Numbered from the stretch's first letter, positions 45,784 to 56,239 are shown. The stretch: DNA of 64,000 bases from Pandoraea sputorum (GCF_000814845.2 NZ_CP010431.2:5580001-5644000), one strand, 5' to 3'. The notes: generated from the letters alone by a model not told the origin. Numbers and translations are program-made.

Positions 45784-45829
45784 GCTAAGCCGTTAGCAGC
45801 AGAATAGCGCGGCTATGCTCGTAGCGAGC
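45784..45829. repeat. three tandem short palindromes upstream of maturase gene
   Basis: GCTAA-gccg-TTAGC (45784-45797), ATAGC-gcg-GCTAT (45804-45816) and GCTCG-tag-CGAGC (45817-45829), each with perfect 5-base arms. They lie in the likely promoter or leader of the minus-strand maturase operon. Confidence 0.45.
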
Positions 45830-45887
45830 TTGGGAATTTTCCGTTGAACTTTACTGGCCGCGTGCACAATAGCGTCGCCCTGCGGGA

Positions 45888-45926
45888 AACAAAAAACCCC
45901 GGGGCGCTTGCGCGTCACCGGGGGCT
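45888..45926 (-). terminator. fliA terminator
   Basis: On the minus strand a GC-rich hairpin (CCCCGG ... CCGGGG with an inner GCGC-AA-GCGC) followed by TTTTTTGTTT, 39 bases past the fliA stop. Ends the flhB-flhA-flhF-flhG-fliA transcript before the accessory insert. Confidence 0.75.
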
Positions 45927-45964
45927 TTGTTCAGGAGGTTTTCTTACGCAGATCTATTGGTCGT

Positions 45965-46693
45965 TCAATTCGCCGAAGTCCAGGCCTTCTCACGCAGCGT
46001 CGCGCGCAAGCGCGAGATCGCCTGGCTGTGCAACTGACACACGCGGGACTCGCTGACTTCGAGCACGGCGCCGATTTCGCGCAGGTTCAATCCCTGCTCG
46101 TAGTACAGGCTCATCAGCAACTTCTCGCGCTCGGGCAAACGGTCGATGGCGTCCACGACGCCGCCGCGCAAACCTTCGTCGAGCAGCATCGTCAGCGGAT
46201 CCGCACCCGGGTCCGCGCAAATGCGGTCGATGAACGGCTCTTCGTCTGCCGCTTCGAAGTCTTCGTAATAGATCAGTTGGCAGCCGTGCACATCCTGCAG
46301 CATCTGCTGATACTCGGTCAGCCCGATCGACATCTCGCCCGCAATCTCGCTCTCGGACGGACCCCGGCCCAGCCGCTGCTCCAGACGCTGCACCGCCTTC
46401 TCGATCTCGCGCGCCGTCTTGCGAATGCCGCGCGATGCCCAGTCCAGCTCGCGCAACTCGTCAAGCATCGCCCCGCGAATGCGCTGGCTCGCGTACGTTT
46501 CGAACTGCGCGCCCTGCGTCTCCTGATACCGGTTCGCCGCATCGAGCAGCCCCAGCATGCCAGCCTGAATCAGATCTTCCAATTCCACGCTTGCCGGCAG
46601 CTTCGCCATCAATTGCAGCGCCAGGCGGCGCACCAACGGCGCGTATTGGGTCAGCGTGTCGTTCGTGTCGACCTTCCCGCGCGCGGTATACAT
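45965..46693 (-). CDS. fliA: flagellar sigma factor FliA (sigma-28)
   Basis: 242 residues. Region 2 (YAPLVRRLALQLMAKLPASVELEDLIQAGMLGLLDAANRY, FETYASQRIRGAMLDELRELDWASRGIRK), region 3, and region 4 (LPEREKLLMSLYYEQGLNLREIGAVLEVSESRVCQLHSQAISRLR) are all present. It reads the fliC, flgKL and flgMN promoters noted in this window and is held by FlgM. Last gene of the flhB operon. Confidence 0.97.
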   Translation of the reverse strand: MYTARGKVDTNDTLTQYAPLVRRLALQLMAKLPASVELEDLIQAGMLGLLDAANRYQETQGAQFETYASQRIRGAMLDELRELDWASRGIRKTAREIEKAVQRLEQRLGRGPSESEIAGEMSIGLTEYQQMLQDVHGCQLIYYEDFEAADEEPFIDRICADPGADPLTMLLDEGLRGGVVDAIDRLPEREKLLMSLYYEQGLNLREIGAVLEVSESRVCQLHSQAISRLRATLREKAWTSAN

Positions 46694-46730
46694 GTTTCCC
46701 TCCGCTTCCTCTCGACGCGTGCCGTGACGC

Positions 46731-47615
46731 TCAGGCCGTGTGCGCGCTCACCGCGCCCACGCCATGCGTCATCTCGGCACCGCGATCGCCGCCGCAATCG
46801 CCCACCTGACCGATCCCGGCACCCAACGCCGCCGGTCCCGTATCCCGAATGGCCAACGGCCAATGCATCACCTGCGCCGCCAACTGACGATAAGCCACCG
46901 CCGCCGGCGCCATCGGAAACGCATCGACCACGGTGCGCGTTAATTGCCGCGCCCGCATGACCTGACGGTCCGACGGCACATGTCCGGCCAACTCCAGCGA
47001 CACCGCCAGATAACGACTCGCCGTCGTGGCCAGATTGCGGCACACGACGCGTGCCTCCATATCCTCCGCCCGGTTCACCAACACCCGGAACTGCGCCAGC
47101 GCATATTCGTAATGCGCCTGTTTGATCCACGAGTACGCGCCCGTAATCGACGCCGGTTCACAGCCGAGCACCACCAGCACGTCATGCGCATGCGCCGCCA
47201 ACGGGCTCAGCACACCACCGGCATGCGTGCAGTCGACGATCACGACGTCCGGCTCGCCAACGGTCAGCACCGGCAGTGCACGCTGCGGATCGATCCGCTC
47301 GGGATGACGATGCGCCACAGGCACCAGCACCACGTTGTCGCGCGTGTGCACACGCACCGCGTCGGGCGAAATGCGCCCTGCCAGCACATCGTGGATGTCA
47401 CCGCGCAATGGCAGACCGAGCGCCGGTGCTGCATGGCCGCTCTCGTCGGCCAGCACGACATCCTGACCGTGATGAGCCAGCGCACTGGCCAGATTCAACG
47501 CAACACTCGTCTGACCGGCTTCAGGCGCACTTCCTACCACCGCGACGATGCGCGTGGTATGGCGCGCCACCAGTCGGCGCAGCCCTTCAGCTTGATCGAG
47601 TACGAGTTTAACCAA
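46731..47615 (-). CDS. flhG: MinD-like ATPase FlhG (FleN) with degenerate P-loop
   Basis: 294 residues in the FlhF-FlhG-FliA context. MinD-like start TRIVAVVGSAPEAGQTSVALNLASALAHHGQDVVLAD; later VVIVDCTHAGG. The deviant Walker A of active members (KGGxGKT) reads here APEAGQT: both lysines are replaced, so ATP binding may be lost or altered. FlhG limits flagellar number with FlhF. Overlaps flhF by 8 bases. The C-terminal 50 residues are Gly/Ala-rich. Confidence 0.85.
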   Translation of the reverse strand: MVKLVLDQAEGLRRLVARHTTRIVAVVGSAPEAGQTSVALNLASALAHHGQDVVLADESGHAAPALGLPLRGDIHDVLAGRISPDAVRVHTRDNVVLVPVAHRHPERIDPQRALPVLTVGEPDVVIVDCTHAGGVLSPLAAHAHDVLVVLGCEPASITGAYSWIKQAHYEYALAQFRVLVNRAEDMEARVVCRNLATTASRYLAVSLELAGHVPSDRQVMRARQLTRTVVDAFPMAPAAVAYRQLAAQVMHWPLAIRDTGPAALGAGIGQVGDCGGDRGAEMTHGVGAVSAHTA

Positions 47616-48873
47616 AGCAGGCCTCGCCTGAAGGTTGTGCGGGTGCGAACAGCCCGCTGTAATTGGGATCGACCCCGCGCACCACTGCCGGCAAATCTTC
47701 CTCGGACGGCACGAACGGCGACCCCGTCACCGGCGCAGACAACGCCGTGTCGATCAAAAATTGCCGGTCCGCGACGTGCAGGTTTTCCGGTACGCGCTGC
47801 CCCGTCGAGACGTAATGCACCGGCAGACGGTGACGAATCACCGTGTCGAGCACCGAACCCAGGTTGGTCGTCTCGTCGAGTTTCGTCAGAATACACCCCG
47901 CCAGATCGCCACCGCCCTCGGCGCTCGCACTGCGATAGGCGTGCACCACTTCGTTGAGCGTGTCGCCGTGGCTCGTGGCGTTGAGCAACAGCAGACGCTG
48001 CACCGGCGTCTCCGCCCCGCACAGCATCGCCACCTGCTCCGGTACAGTGCGATCGCGCTGGCTCATGCCAACCGTGTCGATCAGCACCATGTGCTTGTTG
48101 CGCAGTTCGGTCAGCGCCAGACGCAGATCCGTTGCGTCCTTCACCGCATGCACCGTCACGCCCAGAATCTTGCCGTAGATGCGCAACTGCTCATGGCCGC
48201 CGATACGATAACTGTCGGTCGTGAGCAGTGCGAGCTTCTCCGCGCCATGACGCATCACGCAACGCGCCGCGAGCTTGGCCGTGGTCGTGGTCTTGCCCAC
48301 GCCGGTCGGCCCCATGAGCGCATACACGCCGCCGCGATCCATCAATTCGTCTTCGTTCGGCATGATGGGCAGATTGCGCTTGAGCGCATTCTTCACCCAG
48401 TCCAGACCGTTCTCGCGGTCGCTGCCTTCCGGCAGATGCTCCAGCAGCGCACGGCCGAGCTGCGCCGAGAAGCCCGCCGCGAGCAATGTGCGCAGAATCT
48501 CGCCCTGCGCCGGTGAACGACGTTGCTTGTCGTTCCACACAAGACCCGCGACCTGCTCTTCGAGCAATCCGCGCATGCTTTGCAACTCGCCCATCATCGA
48601 CTGCGCGAAAGCGCTCGTCGCGGCGATGTCGTTCGCGGCGACGGCAGGACTCGCCACGGGCGCCGGGGCCGGTGCAGCAGGACGGGGACGCGGACGATGC
48701 GTCGGCATGTCGCCGCCGGCGAGCGCGTCCAGATCCTCTTCCGCCAACGCCACGATCTCGACGCCGTTGGCGACCGAGCGATTGGACAATACGACCGCGT
48801 CGGGTCCGATTTCCTCGCGAATCTGGCGCAGTGCGTCGCGGCACGTGCCCGCAAAGAATTTCCGAATCTTCAC
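47608..48873 (-). CDS. flhF: flagellar biosynthesis GTPase FlhF
   Basis: 421 residues. N-terminal B domain MKIRKFFAGTCRDALRQIREEIGPDAVVLSNR, Pro/Ala linker, then the SRP-type NG GTPase with G1 at residues 188-195 (GPTGVGKTTTTAKLAARC), VLIDTVGMSQRD and CILTKLDETTNLGSVLD. FlhF marks the site of flagellar assembly. Overlaps flhA by 4 bases. Confidence 0.95.
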   Translation of the reverse strand: MKIRKFFAGTCRDALRQIREEIGPDAVVLSNRSVANGVEIVALAEEDLDALAGGDMPTHRPRPRPAAPAPAPVASPAVAANDIAATSAFAQSMMGELQSMRGLLEEQVAGLVWNDKQRRSPAQGEILRTLLAAGFSAQLGRALLEHLPEGSDRENGLDWVKNALKRNLPIMPNEDELMDRGGVYALMGPTGVGKTTTTAKLAARCVMRHGAEKLALLTTDSYRIGGHEQLRIYGKILGVTVHAVKDATDLRLALTELRNKHMVLIDTVGMSQRDRTVPEQVAMLCGAETPVQRLLLLNATSHGDTLNEVVHAYRSASAEGGGDLAGCILTKLDETTNLGSVLDTVIRHRLPVHYVSTGQRVPENLHVADRQFLIDTALSAPVTGSPFVPSEEDLPAVVRGVDPNYSGLFAPAQPSGEACFG

Positions 48874-50975
48874 GCTTGACCTCCGATGAGTGCCGTCATT
48901 TTCACGTTACGGGTGTCTGGCACTTCCGCATACGACAAAACCTTGAGCTGCGGCAGGCTGCGGCGCAGGAAGCGCGAGAGCAGCGAACGCAGCGGATGTT
49001 GAACCAACAATACCGACGGCAGACCCTGACGCTCCTGACGCGTCACGGCGGCCTGGGTTTCACGCAGCAGCGTATCGGCGAGGCCCGGCTCCAGGCCAGT
49101 GCCACCGCCGGCCGACAACGCCTGCGTGAGAATTCGTTCGAGATTGGCGTCGAGCCCCACCACTTCCAGATCGCCACTGCCCGGGAACACGCTCTGCGTG
49201 ATCGCGCGGCCCAGCGACAGTCGCACCAGCGCCGTGAGGTCGTACGGATCCTGCACACGTGCACCATGCTCGGCGATGGTATCGATGATGGTGCGCATGT
49301 CGCGAATCGGCACCTGCTCTTCGAGCAGGTTCTGCAACACCTTCTGCAGCGTGGTGAGGGCGATGGTCTTGGGCACCAGATCTTCGATGAGCTTCGGCGC
49401 GTCCTTGCCGATGCGCTCGATAAGCTGTTGCACTTCCTGACGTCCCAGCAATTCGTGGGCGTGGGCGTTGATCAGGTGATTCAGGTGGGTCGCCACGACC
49501 GTACCGGCATCGACCACGGTGTAGCCGTACGCCTGCGCCTGATCGCGTTGGCCGACGTCGATCCACGTGGCGGGCAGACCGAAGGCGGGGTCTCGCGTCG
49601 GCGTGCCTTGCAGCGGTGCGCTGACCTGTCCCGGGTCGATGGCCAGCAATTGGCCCGGGTACGCTTCGCCTTCGCCGATGATCACGCCCTTGAGCGTGAT
49701 GCGGTACTGGTTCGGACGCAGCTCCAGATTGTCGCGGATGTGCACCACCGGTGCGAGGAAACCGATCTCCTGCGCGAACTTCTTGCGGATGCCCTTGATA
49801 CGCTTGAGCAGTTCGCCATCCTGATTGCGGTCGACGAGCGGGATCAGGCGATAGCCGACTTCAAGCCCCAGCGGGTCGACCAGCGCCACGTCGTCCCACG
49901 ACGCTTCGGCCACTTCGGGCGCTGCGGTCGCGGCGACCGGCGTCGGACGCGTCGCCTGCACCTTGGCAGCGGCCGCCTTGCGGAACTGCCAGCGGGCCAG
50001 CGCGCCCAGACCCAGCGCGAGCAGCAGGAAGGCAAAGTGCGGCATGCCTGGAATCAGGCCCATCAAGCCCAGAATCGCGGCCGTAATGCCCAGCACCTGC
50101 GGGTTGTTGAAGAGTTGCGAGACGACCTGCTGGCCAACGTCTTCATCCGTCGCCACTCGCGAGACCACCACACCGGCGGCCGTCGAGATCACCAGTGCCG
50201 GGATCTGCGCGACGAGACCGTCACCGATGGTCAGCAGCGTGTAGTTCTTGGCGGCGGTCGCGAGATCCAGATTGTGCTGAACCACACCGACGATCAGCCC
50301 GCCGATGATGTTGATCAGCATGATCAACAGGCCAGCGACCGCGTCACCGCGCACGAACTTGGACGCGCCGTCCATCGAACCGTAGAAGTCGGCTTCCTGC
50401 GCAATCACTTTACGACGGTTGCGCGCTTCCTCTTCCCCGATCAGCCCGGCGTTCAGGTCGGCGTCGATGGCCATCTGCTTACCGGGCATGGCGTCGAGGG
50501 TAAAACGCGCGCCCACTTCCGCGATACGCCCCGCGCCCTTCGTGATCACCATGAAGTTGATGACCACGAGGATGATGAACACCACGATACCGACGGCGTA
50601 GTTGCCGCCCACCAGGAAGTGGCCGAACGCCTCGATCACCTTACCGGCAGCGTCCGGGCCGGTGTGGCCTTCGAGCAACACCACGCGCGTGGACGCCACG
50701 TTCAGCGACAGACGCAGCAACGTGGAGAACAGCAACACGCTCGGGAACGCCGCGAAGTCGAGCGGCTTCTGCGTGTACATGGACACCAGCAACACCATCA
50801 CCGCGAGGGCGATGTTGAACGTGAACAACAGATCCAGGATGAACGGCGGCAGCGGGAGGATCATCATGCCCAGAATCATGATGATCAGCACCGGCGCGGC
50901 GAGCGACTTCAAGTTGCCGCCGAGGAGCAGTTGCGACGCACGCAATAGCTGGTTCGCGCGAGGGTTGAGGTTCAT
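48870..50975 (-). CDS. flhA: flagellar export gate protein FlhA
   Basis: 701 residues. Eight membrane spans in the first half with the FHIPEP-type signature region KGAGRIAEVGARFTLDAMPGKQMAIDADLNAGLI; the cytosolic C-terminal half binds chaperones and FliH. Standard length. Follows flhB by 3 bases. Confidence 0.97.
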   Translation of the reverse strand: MNLNPRANQLLRASQLLLGGNLKSLAAPVLIIMILGMMILPLPPFILDLLFTFNIALAVMVLLVSMYTQKPLDFAAFPSVLLFSTLLRLSLNVASTRVVLLEGHTGPDAAGKVIEAFGHFLVGGNYAVGIVVFIILVVINFMVITKGAGRIAEVGARFTLDAMPGKQMAIDADLNAGLIGEEEARNRRKVIAQEADFYGSMDGASKFVRGDAVAGLLIMLINIIGGLIVGVVQHNLDLATAAKNYTLLTIGDGLVAQIPALVISTAAGVVVSRVATDEDVGQQVVSQLFNNPQVLGITAAILGLMGLIPGMPHFAFLLLALGLGALARWQFRKAAAAKVQATRPTPVAATAAPEVAEASWDDVALVDPLGLEVGYRLIPLVDRNQDGELLKRIKGIRKKFAQEIGFLAPVVHIRDNLELRPNQYRITLKGVIIGEGEAYPGQLLAIDPGQVSAPLQGTPTRDPAFGLPATWIDVGQRDQAQAYGYTVVDAGTVVATHLNHLINAHAHELLGRQEVQQLIERIGKDAPKLIEDLVPKTIALTTLQKVLQNLLEEQVPIRDMRTIIDTIAEHGARVQDPYDLTALVRLSLGRAITQSVFPGSGDLEVVGLDANLERILTQALSAGGGTGLEPGLADTLLRETQAAVTRQERQGLPSVLLVQHPLRSLLSRFLRRSLPQLKVLSYAEVPDTRNVKMTALIGGQA

Positions 50976-50978
50976 TCG

Positions 50979-52130
50979 TTACACTCGTTTCGACCCGAGG
51001 CGCCGGGGCGCGTCGAGCTCAGTCGGCACGGGCAGATCCGACGGGGTCAGCGGCTCGATGCCCCCCTCGGTACGCCAGCGGCGAAGCTGGAAGACCCACG
51101 CCAGCACTTCGGCCACGGCCGTGTACAGCGTGGCCGGGATTTCGTGACCGATTTCCACGTGGCGATGCAGCGCACGGGCCAGTGGCGGGGCTTCGAGGAT
51201 CGGGATGCGGTGCTCGGCCCCCATCTCACGGATTCGTTGCGCGACCAGATCGGTGCCCTTGGCGAGCACACGCGGCGCGCGCATGTTGTCCTTGTATTCG
51301 AGGGCGACGGCAAAGTGCGTCGGGTTCGTCACGATCACGTCGGCCTTGGGCACGTCCTGCATCATGCGCCGGCGCGCAGCCTGACGCTGCAACTGACGGA
51401 TCTGCGCCTTAACGTGCGGATCGCCCTCGGTTTCCTTGTTTTCCTGACGCACTTCCTCTTTGGTCATGCGCAGTTTCTTGTAGTGCTGCCACAGCTGGAA
51501 CGGGATATCGATGGCGGCCACCAGCAGCAGCGACGCCACAATAAACGCGCAGCACACCACGATCATCTCGCCCACATACGGCAGCGCCACGCGCGGCGAC
51601 TGCGTCATCAGGCCCATCACGGCGTCTTTGTCGCGGGCGATGGCCCAGTACGCCACGCCACCTACGAGCACAGTCTTGGCCACGGCCTTGACCAGCTCGA
51701 CCAGCCCTTGCGTGGAGAACATGCGGCCCAGTCCCTTGAGCGGGTTCAGGCGACCAAAGTTGGGGGCGAGCGATTTGGTGGTGAACAGCCAGCCGCCCAG
51801 CGCCATCGGTGCAACGATGGCCGCGATCACGAGGGCGGCGAAGAGCGGCGCGATGACCATGAGCGCGTCCGCGCCCGAGTGCGCGGCGTACGACAGCATG
51901 CGGCGCGTGTCCATCGCCGTGCCCGGCTCGAACTGCATGCCGTGGCGCATCAACTGGGCGAATCCCTGCGAGATACGGTCGGCCGTCATCCACATCCCGG
52001 CGACACCGGCGGCCAGCAGGGCGAACGTCGAAAGCTCGCGCGAACGCGCGACCTGCCCTTCCTCGCGCGCCTTCTCCAGACGCCGGGGAGTGGGTGATTC
52101 CGACTTTTCGAGATCGCTTTCCTCAGCCAT
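50979..52130 (-). CDS. flhB: flagellar export switch protein FlhB
   Basis: 383 residues. Four membrane spans, KLRMTKEEVRQENKETEGDP linker, and the self-cleaving NPTH at residues 269-272 (VIVTNPTHFAVALEYK), then APRVLAKG and the C-terminal helices. Cleavage allows the change from hook to filament export. First gene of flhB-flhA-flhF-flhG-fliA. Confidence 0.97.
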   Translation of the reverse strand: MAEESDLEKSESPTPRRLEKAREEGQVARSRELSTFALLAAGVAGMWMTADRISQGFAQLMRHGMQFEPGTAMDTRRMLSYAAHSGADALMVIAPLFAALVIAAIVAPMALGGWLFTTKSLAPNFGRLNPLKGLGRMFSTQGLVELVKAVAKTVLVGGVAYWAIARDKDAVMGLMTQSPRVALPYVGEMIVVCCAFIVASLLLVAAIDIPFQLWQHYKKLRMTKEEVRQENKETEGDPHVKAQIRQLQRQAARRRMMQDVPKADVIVTNPTHFAVALEYKDNMRAPRVLAKGTDLVAQRIREMGAEHRIPILEAPPLARALHRHVEIGHEIPATLYTAVAEVLAWVFQLRRWRTEGGIEPLTPSDLPVPTELDAPRRLGSKRV

Positions 52131-52231
52131 GCCCTATCCACAGCGGGCGGACGAACCCACCCTATCGCGACCGATTATGGCCGTAACCGTCAAGTCACAA
52201 AGGGGGGAATAGAGGCGGGATTGGGCGGTAT

Positions 52232-52271
52232 TTCGCGCAAGCGCGATTCCGCCAGCCGGGGCACGGCTGGC
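52232..52271 (-). repeat. two adjacent stem-loops after cheZ
   Basis: TCGCGC-AA-GCGCGA near 52232-52246 and GCCAGCCG-N5-CGGCTGGC at 52251-52271, the second 8 bases past the cheZ stop. No U-run, so the role as terminator is uncertain. Confidence 0.4.
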
Positions 52272-52278
52272 GGCGGGG

Positions 52279-52953
52279 TCAGAAACCGAGGCTGGCGAGC
52301 AGGTCGTCGACCTGTCCCTGATCGGCCACGATGTCGGTGCGGCCTTCCTTTTTGACCTGCGGCCCGTTGAGCAGCGAGTCTTCGGCTTCCTTGCGCTTCT
52401 CGGGCGGCATGTTCTCGAGCAGCGTCTGGACCAGGTGCTTCTCGATCTCCTGCACCACCTCCATGATCTTCTTGATCACCTGCCCGGTCAGATCCTGGAA
52501 GTCCTGCGCCATCATGATTTCCATCAGATGGTTGTTGGTCGCGCGGGTGTCGTCCGGCACGCGACGCAGGTAGGTGCGGGTCTCGGTGACGAGCTGGCGC
52601 GCGTCCTCGAGTTCCAGCGGCTGATCGAACCACTTGGCCCAGCGCGCGTCGAGCGCATTGGCGTCCGCTTCGAGGCGGTCCTGAATGGGCTTGGCCAGCT
52701 CGATGGCCGTCAGCGCCCGCACGGCCGCCTGTTCCGTCATGGTCGCGACGTAGTTCAGACGGTCGCGGGCATCGGGAATCGCCTCGGCGGCCTGCTCCAG
52801 TTGCTTGTCCAGACCGAGTTCACGCAGATTGTCGCGCAGCATGCGCGTCAACTGCCCGACGCGCATCAGCATGCGCTCCGCCGGATCTGCCTCGCCGGTC
52901 ACGTAAGCGCCGCCCGGCTCACCCGGCCATTCAGTGCTCGACTCGTGGGTCAC
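52279..52953 (-). CDS. cheZ: CheY-P phosphatase CheZ
   Basis: 224 residues, helical. [42 protein letters not shown] and the active segment [29 protein letters not shown], with the catalytic Gln in [10 protein letters not shown]; the C-terminal CheY-binding peptide is [10 protein letters not shown]. Removes phosphate from CheY. Two bases after cheY. Confidence 0.96.
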   Translation of the reverse strand: MTHESSTEWPGEPGGAYVTGEADPAERMLMRVGQLTRMLRDNLRELGLDKQLEQAAEAIPDARDRLNYVATMTEQAAVRALTAIELAKPIQDRLEADANALDARWAKWFDQPLELEDARQLVTETRTYLRRVPDDTRATNNHLMEIMMAQDFQDLTGQVIKKIMEVVQEIEKHLVQTLLENMPPEKRKEAEDSLLNGPQVKKEGRTDIVADQGQVDDLLASLGF

Positions 52954-52955
52954 GT

Positions 52956-53354
52956 TCAGGCCCCCGTTTTTTCCATTTTTTCGAAGATCTTGCCCAGCTT
53001 CTCATCGAGGGTCGCGGCCGTGAACGGCTTGACCACATACCCGCTCGCCCCCGCCTGAGCGGCGGCGATGATGTTTTCCTTCTTGGCTTCGGCCGTGACC
53101 ATCAGCACCGGCAGCTTGGCCAGGTTCGGGTCGGCACGGATCGTCTGGAGCATCGTCAGACCGTCCATGTTCGGCATGTTCCAGTCGGACACCACGAATT
53201 CGAAGCTACCGCCGCGCAGCTTGGCCAGCGCCGCCACACCGTCTTCCGCTTCGTCGACATTGGAGAAACCCAGCTCCTTGAGCAGGTTTCGCACAATGCG
53301 GCGCATCGTCGGAAAATCGTCGACGACCAGGAATTTCATGTTCTTGTCTACCAT
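52956..53354 (-). CDS. cheY: chemotaxis response regulator CheY
   Basis: 132 residues, single receiver domain. Acidic pair D12-D13, phosphoacceptor D57 ([12 protein letters not shown]), T88 and K110. Phospho-CheY binds FliM to reverse rotation. Several ATGs lie in frame; 53354 has GGAG five bases upstream. Confidence 0.96.
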   Translation of the reverse strand: MVDKNMKFLVVDDFPTMRRIVRNLLKELGFSNVDEAEDGVAALAKLRGGSFEFVVSDWNMPNMDGLTMLQTIRADPNLAKLPVLMVTAEAKKENIIAAAQAGASGYVVKPFTAATLDEKLGKIFEKMEKTGA

Positions 53355-53499
53355 CATCACTCCAATTCTGCCGGTCCCCCTTTGGGGGCCCGACAATATT
53401 CAGGGGCAAGTTCCGCCATCACTCAGTGCCCTGAGTGTGAACGCAAATCGTTGCGGACCATACGGCGAAAACAAGCCAAAAACAACGCCAAAAGCCGAA

Positions 53500-54579
53500 C
53501 TATACCCGTTGCGTGCGTTCGCCGAATTTCGCGACCTGATGAAGCACTTTTCGGGCCATCTCGTGCAGCGGCACCACTTCCTCTGCGCCGCCCATGGCAA
53601 TGGCTTCGCGCGGCATGCCGAATACGATGCAGCTCGCTTCGTCCTGCGCGAACGTGTGCGCACCGGCACGGCGCATCTCGACCAGACCGGCCGCACCGTC
53701 GCGGCCCATGCCCGTGAGAATCACGCCGATGGCGTTACGTCCGGCATGCACGGCCGCGGAGCGAAACAATACATCGACCGACGGACGATGTCGATTCACC
53801 GGCGGCGCCGGGTCTAGCAGTGCCACGTAGTTCGCGCCGCTGCGCGAGAGTTGCAGGTGGGTGTCGCCGCCCGGTGCAATGTAGGCGTGGCCCGGCAACA
53901 CACGCTCGCCGTGCTCGGCTTCCTTCACCGTAATGCGGCACAACCCGTTCAGGCGTTGCGCAAACGACTTGGTGAAGCCCGCCGGCATGTGCTGCGTGAT
54001 GAGAATCGCCGGTGCGTCCGGCGGCATCGGCACGAGCACTTCGCGAATCGCTTCCGTGCCGCCCGTCGACGCGCCGATGATGATCAGCTTTTCCGTCGAA
54101 ACGAGCGGATTGCGCAGCATCGGCGCGGCTTCCACCGCCACCGGGGCTGCGCTCTTGGGCGGCGCGCTTCGCACACGGGCGCGCGCGGCAGCACGAATCT
54201 TGTCGGCGATCATCTCGCCGTATTCGAGCATGCCGTCACGAATGCCCAGACGCGGCTTCGTCACGAAATCGACCGCGCCGAGTTCGAGCGCACGCATCGT
54301 GACTTCCGAGCCGCGCTCGGTCAGCGACGACACCATGAGCACCGGCATCGGACGCAGGCGCATGAGCTTCTCAAGGAAGTCCAGCCCGTCCATGCGCGGC
54401 ATTTCGACGTCGAGCGTGAGCACGTCCGGGTTGTGCTGCTTGATCAGATCGCGCGCCACGAGCGGGTCGGGTGCGGTCGCCACTACGGTCATGTCCGGAT
54501 GCGCATTGATGATCTCCGTCATCAGGCTGCGCACGAGTGCGGAATCGTCCACGCACAGGACTTTGATTGGTTCGCTCAA
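53500..54579 (-). CDS. cheB: chemotaxis methylesterase/deamidase CheB
   Basis: 359 residues. Receiver with D57 ([19 protein letters not shown]); catalytic domain with Ser171 ([12 protein letters not shown]), His197 (TQHMPAGFT) and Asp294 ([10 protein letters not shown]). Removes methyl groups from receptors. Overlaps cheD by 4 bases. Confidence 0.96.
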   Translation of the reverse strand: MSEPIKVLCVDDSALVRSLMTEIINAHPDMTVVATAPDPLVARDLIKQHNPDVLTLDVEMPRMDGLDFLEKLMRLRPMPVLMVSSLTERGSEVTMRALELGAVDFVTKPRLGIRDGMLEYGEMIADKIRAAARARVRSAPPKSAAPVAVEAAPMLRNPLVSTEKLIIIGASTGGTEAIREVLVPMPPDAPAILITQHMPAGFTKSFAQRLNGLCRITVKEAEHGERVLPGHAYIAPGGDTHLQLSRSGANYVALLDPAPPVNRHRPSVDVLFRSAAVHAGRNAIGVILTGMGRDGAAGLVEMRRAGAHTFAQDEASCIVFGMPREAIAMGGAEEVVPLHEMARKVLHQVAKFGERTQRV

Positions 54580-55253
54580 GCCTCCTCCATTTTTCGGTTG
54601 TCAGGCCCCGGCCGAGGCTTGGCATTTCTGGCCGGTGGCGCAAAGAGTTCTACGGAGCCCCGTACTTCGCGTGCGCGCAGACGCTGCGCGTACGCCTGTT
54701 CCCGCTGGGCGATGGCCGGGTCACCCCGGTCGCCCAGCTTCTTGACCATCACCCGCCCGGTGCGCGGCAAAAAGCACACCTTGCGCGGATGCGGCCCGAG
54801 CAGATCCTGCGCGGTCACGCGAATCTGCTCCATCTCGAGATAGCGCAACACGAAGTTCGCATTGCGATCGCCGATATTCAGGGTGGTCATGCCCGCGAGC
54901 ACCGCGCCGCCGCCGAAGACCTTCGCCTCCAGACGCTCGCGCCGTGCACCGAGCTTGATCAGCTCGTTGATGAGCATTTCCATCGCGTATGCGCCGTAGC
55001 GCATGGACGCAGAGAGTAGCCGATCGCGCTCGCTCTCGCCATCGTCCGGCAGCATGAAGTGGTTCATGCCGCCGATACCGGTAACGTTGTCGCGTACGCA
55101 GGCGGCCACACACGAACCGAGCACCGTCACGAGCATGATGTCTTCGGTCGTGACGAAATACTCCGACGGCAGCAGCTTCACTGCCTGCGTATTGAACGCA
55201 TTGTCGAAGTAGTGGTTGGTCGCGAGTGCTTCGGCCAATGGCTGTGCTGCCAT
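54576..55253 (-). CDS. cheD: chemoreceptor glutamine deamidase CheD
   Basis: 225 residues. Family motifs [35 protein letters not shown] with the catalytic Cys in GSC and His in MNHF. Converts receptor Gln to Glu. Between cheR (1-base gap) and cheB (overlap). The C-terminal 30 residues are basic and low complexity. Confidence 0.94.
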   Translation of the reverse strand: MAAQPLAEALATNHYFDNAFNTQAVKLLPSEYFVTTEDIMLVTVLGSCVAACVRDNVTGIGGMNHFMLPDDGESERDRLLSASMRYGAYAMEMLINELIKLGARRERLEAKVFGGGAVLAGMTTLNIGDRNANFVLRYLEMEQIRVTAQDLLGPHPRKVCFLPRTGRVMVKKLGDRGDPAIAQREQAYAQRLRAREVRGSVELFAPPARNAKPRPGPDNRKMEEA

Positions 55254-55254
55254 G

Positions 55255-56196
55255 TCAGGCTCCCCGTGCTCCGGCGCCGGCCAGTTCGTACACCGTCTGC
55301 CCGCGCAGACGGAACGCCCGGCTTACATAAGTGAAGTTCTCCGAATGCCCGGCGAATAGCAGGCCGTCCGGTTTGAGCAAGGGGACGAAGCGCTCGAGAA
55401 TGCGCGCCTGCGTGGCCTTGTCGAAATAGATCATCACGTTACGGCAGAAGATCACGTCGAACGGCCCGCCGATCTGCCACGACGGCGCGAGCAGGTTGAG
55501 CGGCTCGAACGTCACCAGTTGCTGCAATTCGGGACGCACCTTGATCTTCCCCGAGTTCGCGCCCGTGCCTCGCAGGAAATGCTTGCGCAGCTGTTCCTGC
55601 GAGATCTTGCCGGTCTGCTCGCCGTTGTAGACGGCGGCCGACGCGCGGGCCAGGACCTGCGTGTCGACGTCGGTGGCCAGCACCGTGGCGTTGGGACGTG
55701 AGCCGAGCGTGTCGACCAGCGTCATCGCAATCGAATACGGCTCTTCGCCGGTCGACGCCGCACAGCACCACACCGAGATCGGCTTGGGGCGGTTGCGCAC
55801 GAAGTCGGCGAGCAACGGGAAATGGTGAGACTCGCGGAAGAACGACGTGAGGTTCGTCGTCAGCGCGTTGGTGAACGACTCCCACTCGCTGTCACCAGTG
55901 TCGGCTTCGAGCATGTCGAGATAATCGGTGAAGCTCGTCATGCCCAGCGCACGCAGACGTCGCGCGATGCGGCTGTAGACCATCTCGCGCTTGTGCTCGG
56001 CCAGCGCAATCCCGGCGCGCTGGTAGATCAGATTGCGAATGCGGCTGAAGTCGGCCAGCGAGAACGCAAAGTCGCGCTCGCCCGACAGGGCGGCGCCACT
56101 GGCGCGCGCGAAATCCGCGCTGCGCGAGCCCGCGTCGCCATCGGGGCCGGAGCCGCCGCGACGCGTCAGATGCGATGTGTTGCGCGAATCGGTCAT
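55255..56196 (-). CDS. cheR: chemotaxis methyltransferase CheR
   Basis: 313 residues. CheR N-terminal domain from [44 protein letters not shown]-binding part with [16 protein letters not shown] and [23 protein letters not shown]. Methylates receptor glutamates. The first 45 residues are a non-conserved extension. Confidence 0.96.
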   Translation of the reverse strand: MTDSRNTSHLTRRGGSGPDGDAGSRSADFARASGAALSGERDFAFSLADFSRIRNLIYQRAGIALAEHKREMVYSRIARRLRALGMTSFTDYLDMLEADTGDSEWESFTNALTTNLTSFFRESHHFPLLADFVRNRPKPISVWCCAASTGEEPYSIAMTLVDTLGSRPNATVLATDVDTQVLARASAAVYNGEQTGKISQEQLRKHFLRGTGANSGKIKVRPELQQLVTFEPLNLLAPSWQIGGPFDVIFCRNVMIYFDKATQARILERFVPLLKPDGLLFAGHSENFTYVSRAFRLRGQTVYELAGAGARGA

Positions 56197-56239
56197 GATG
56201 TCTCGGTTGCGTCGAATTACGTCAGACAGCGGTTATGTC

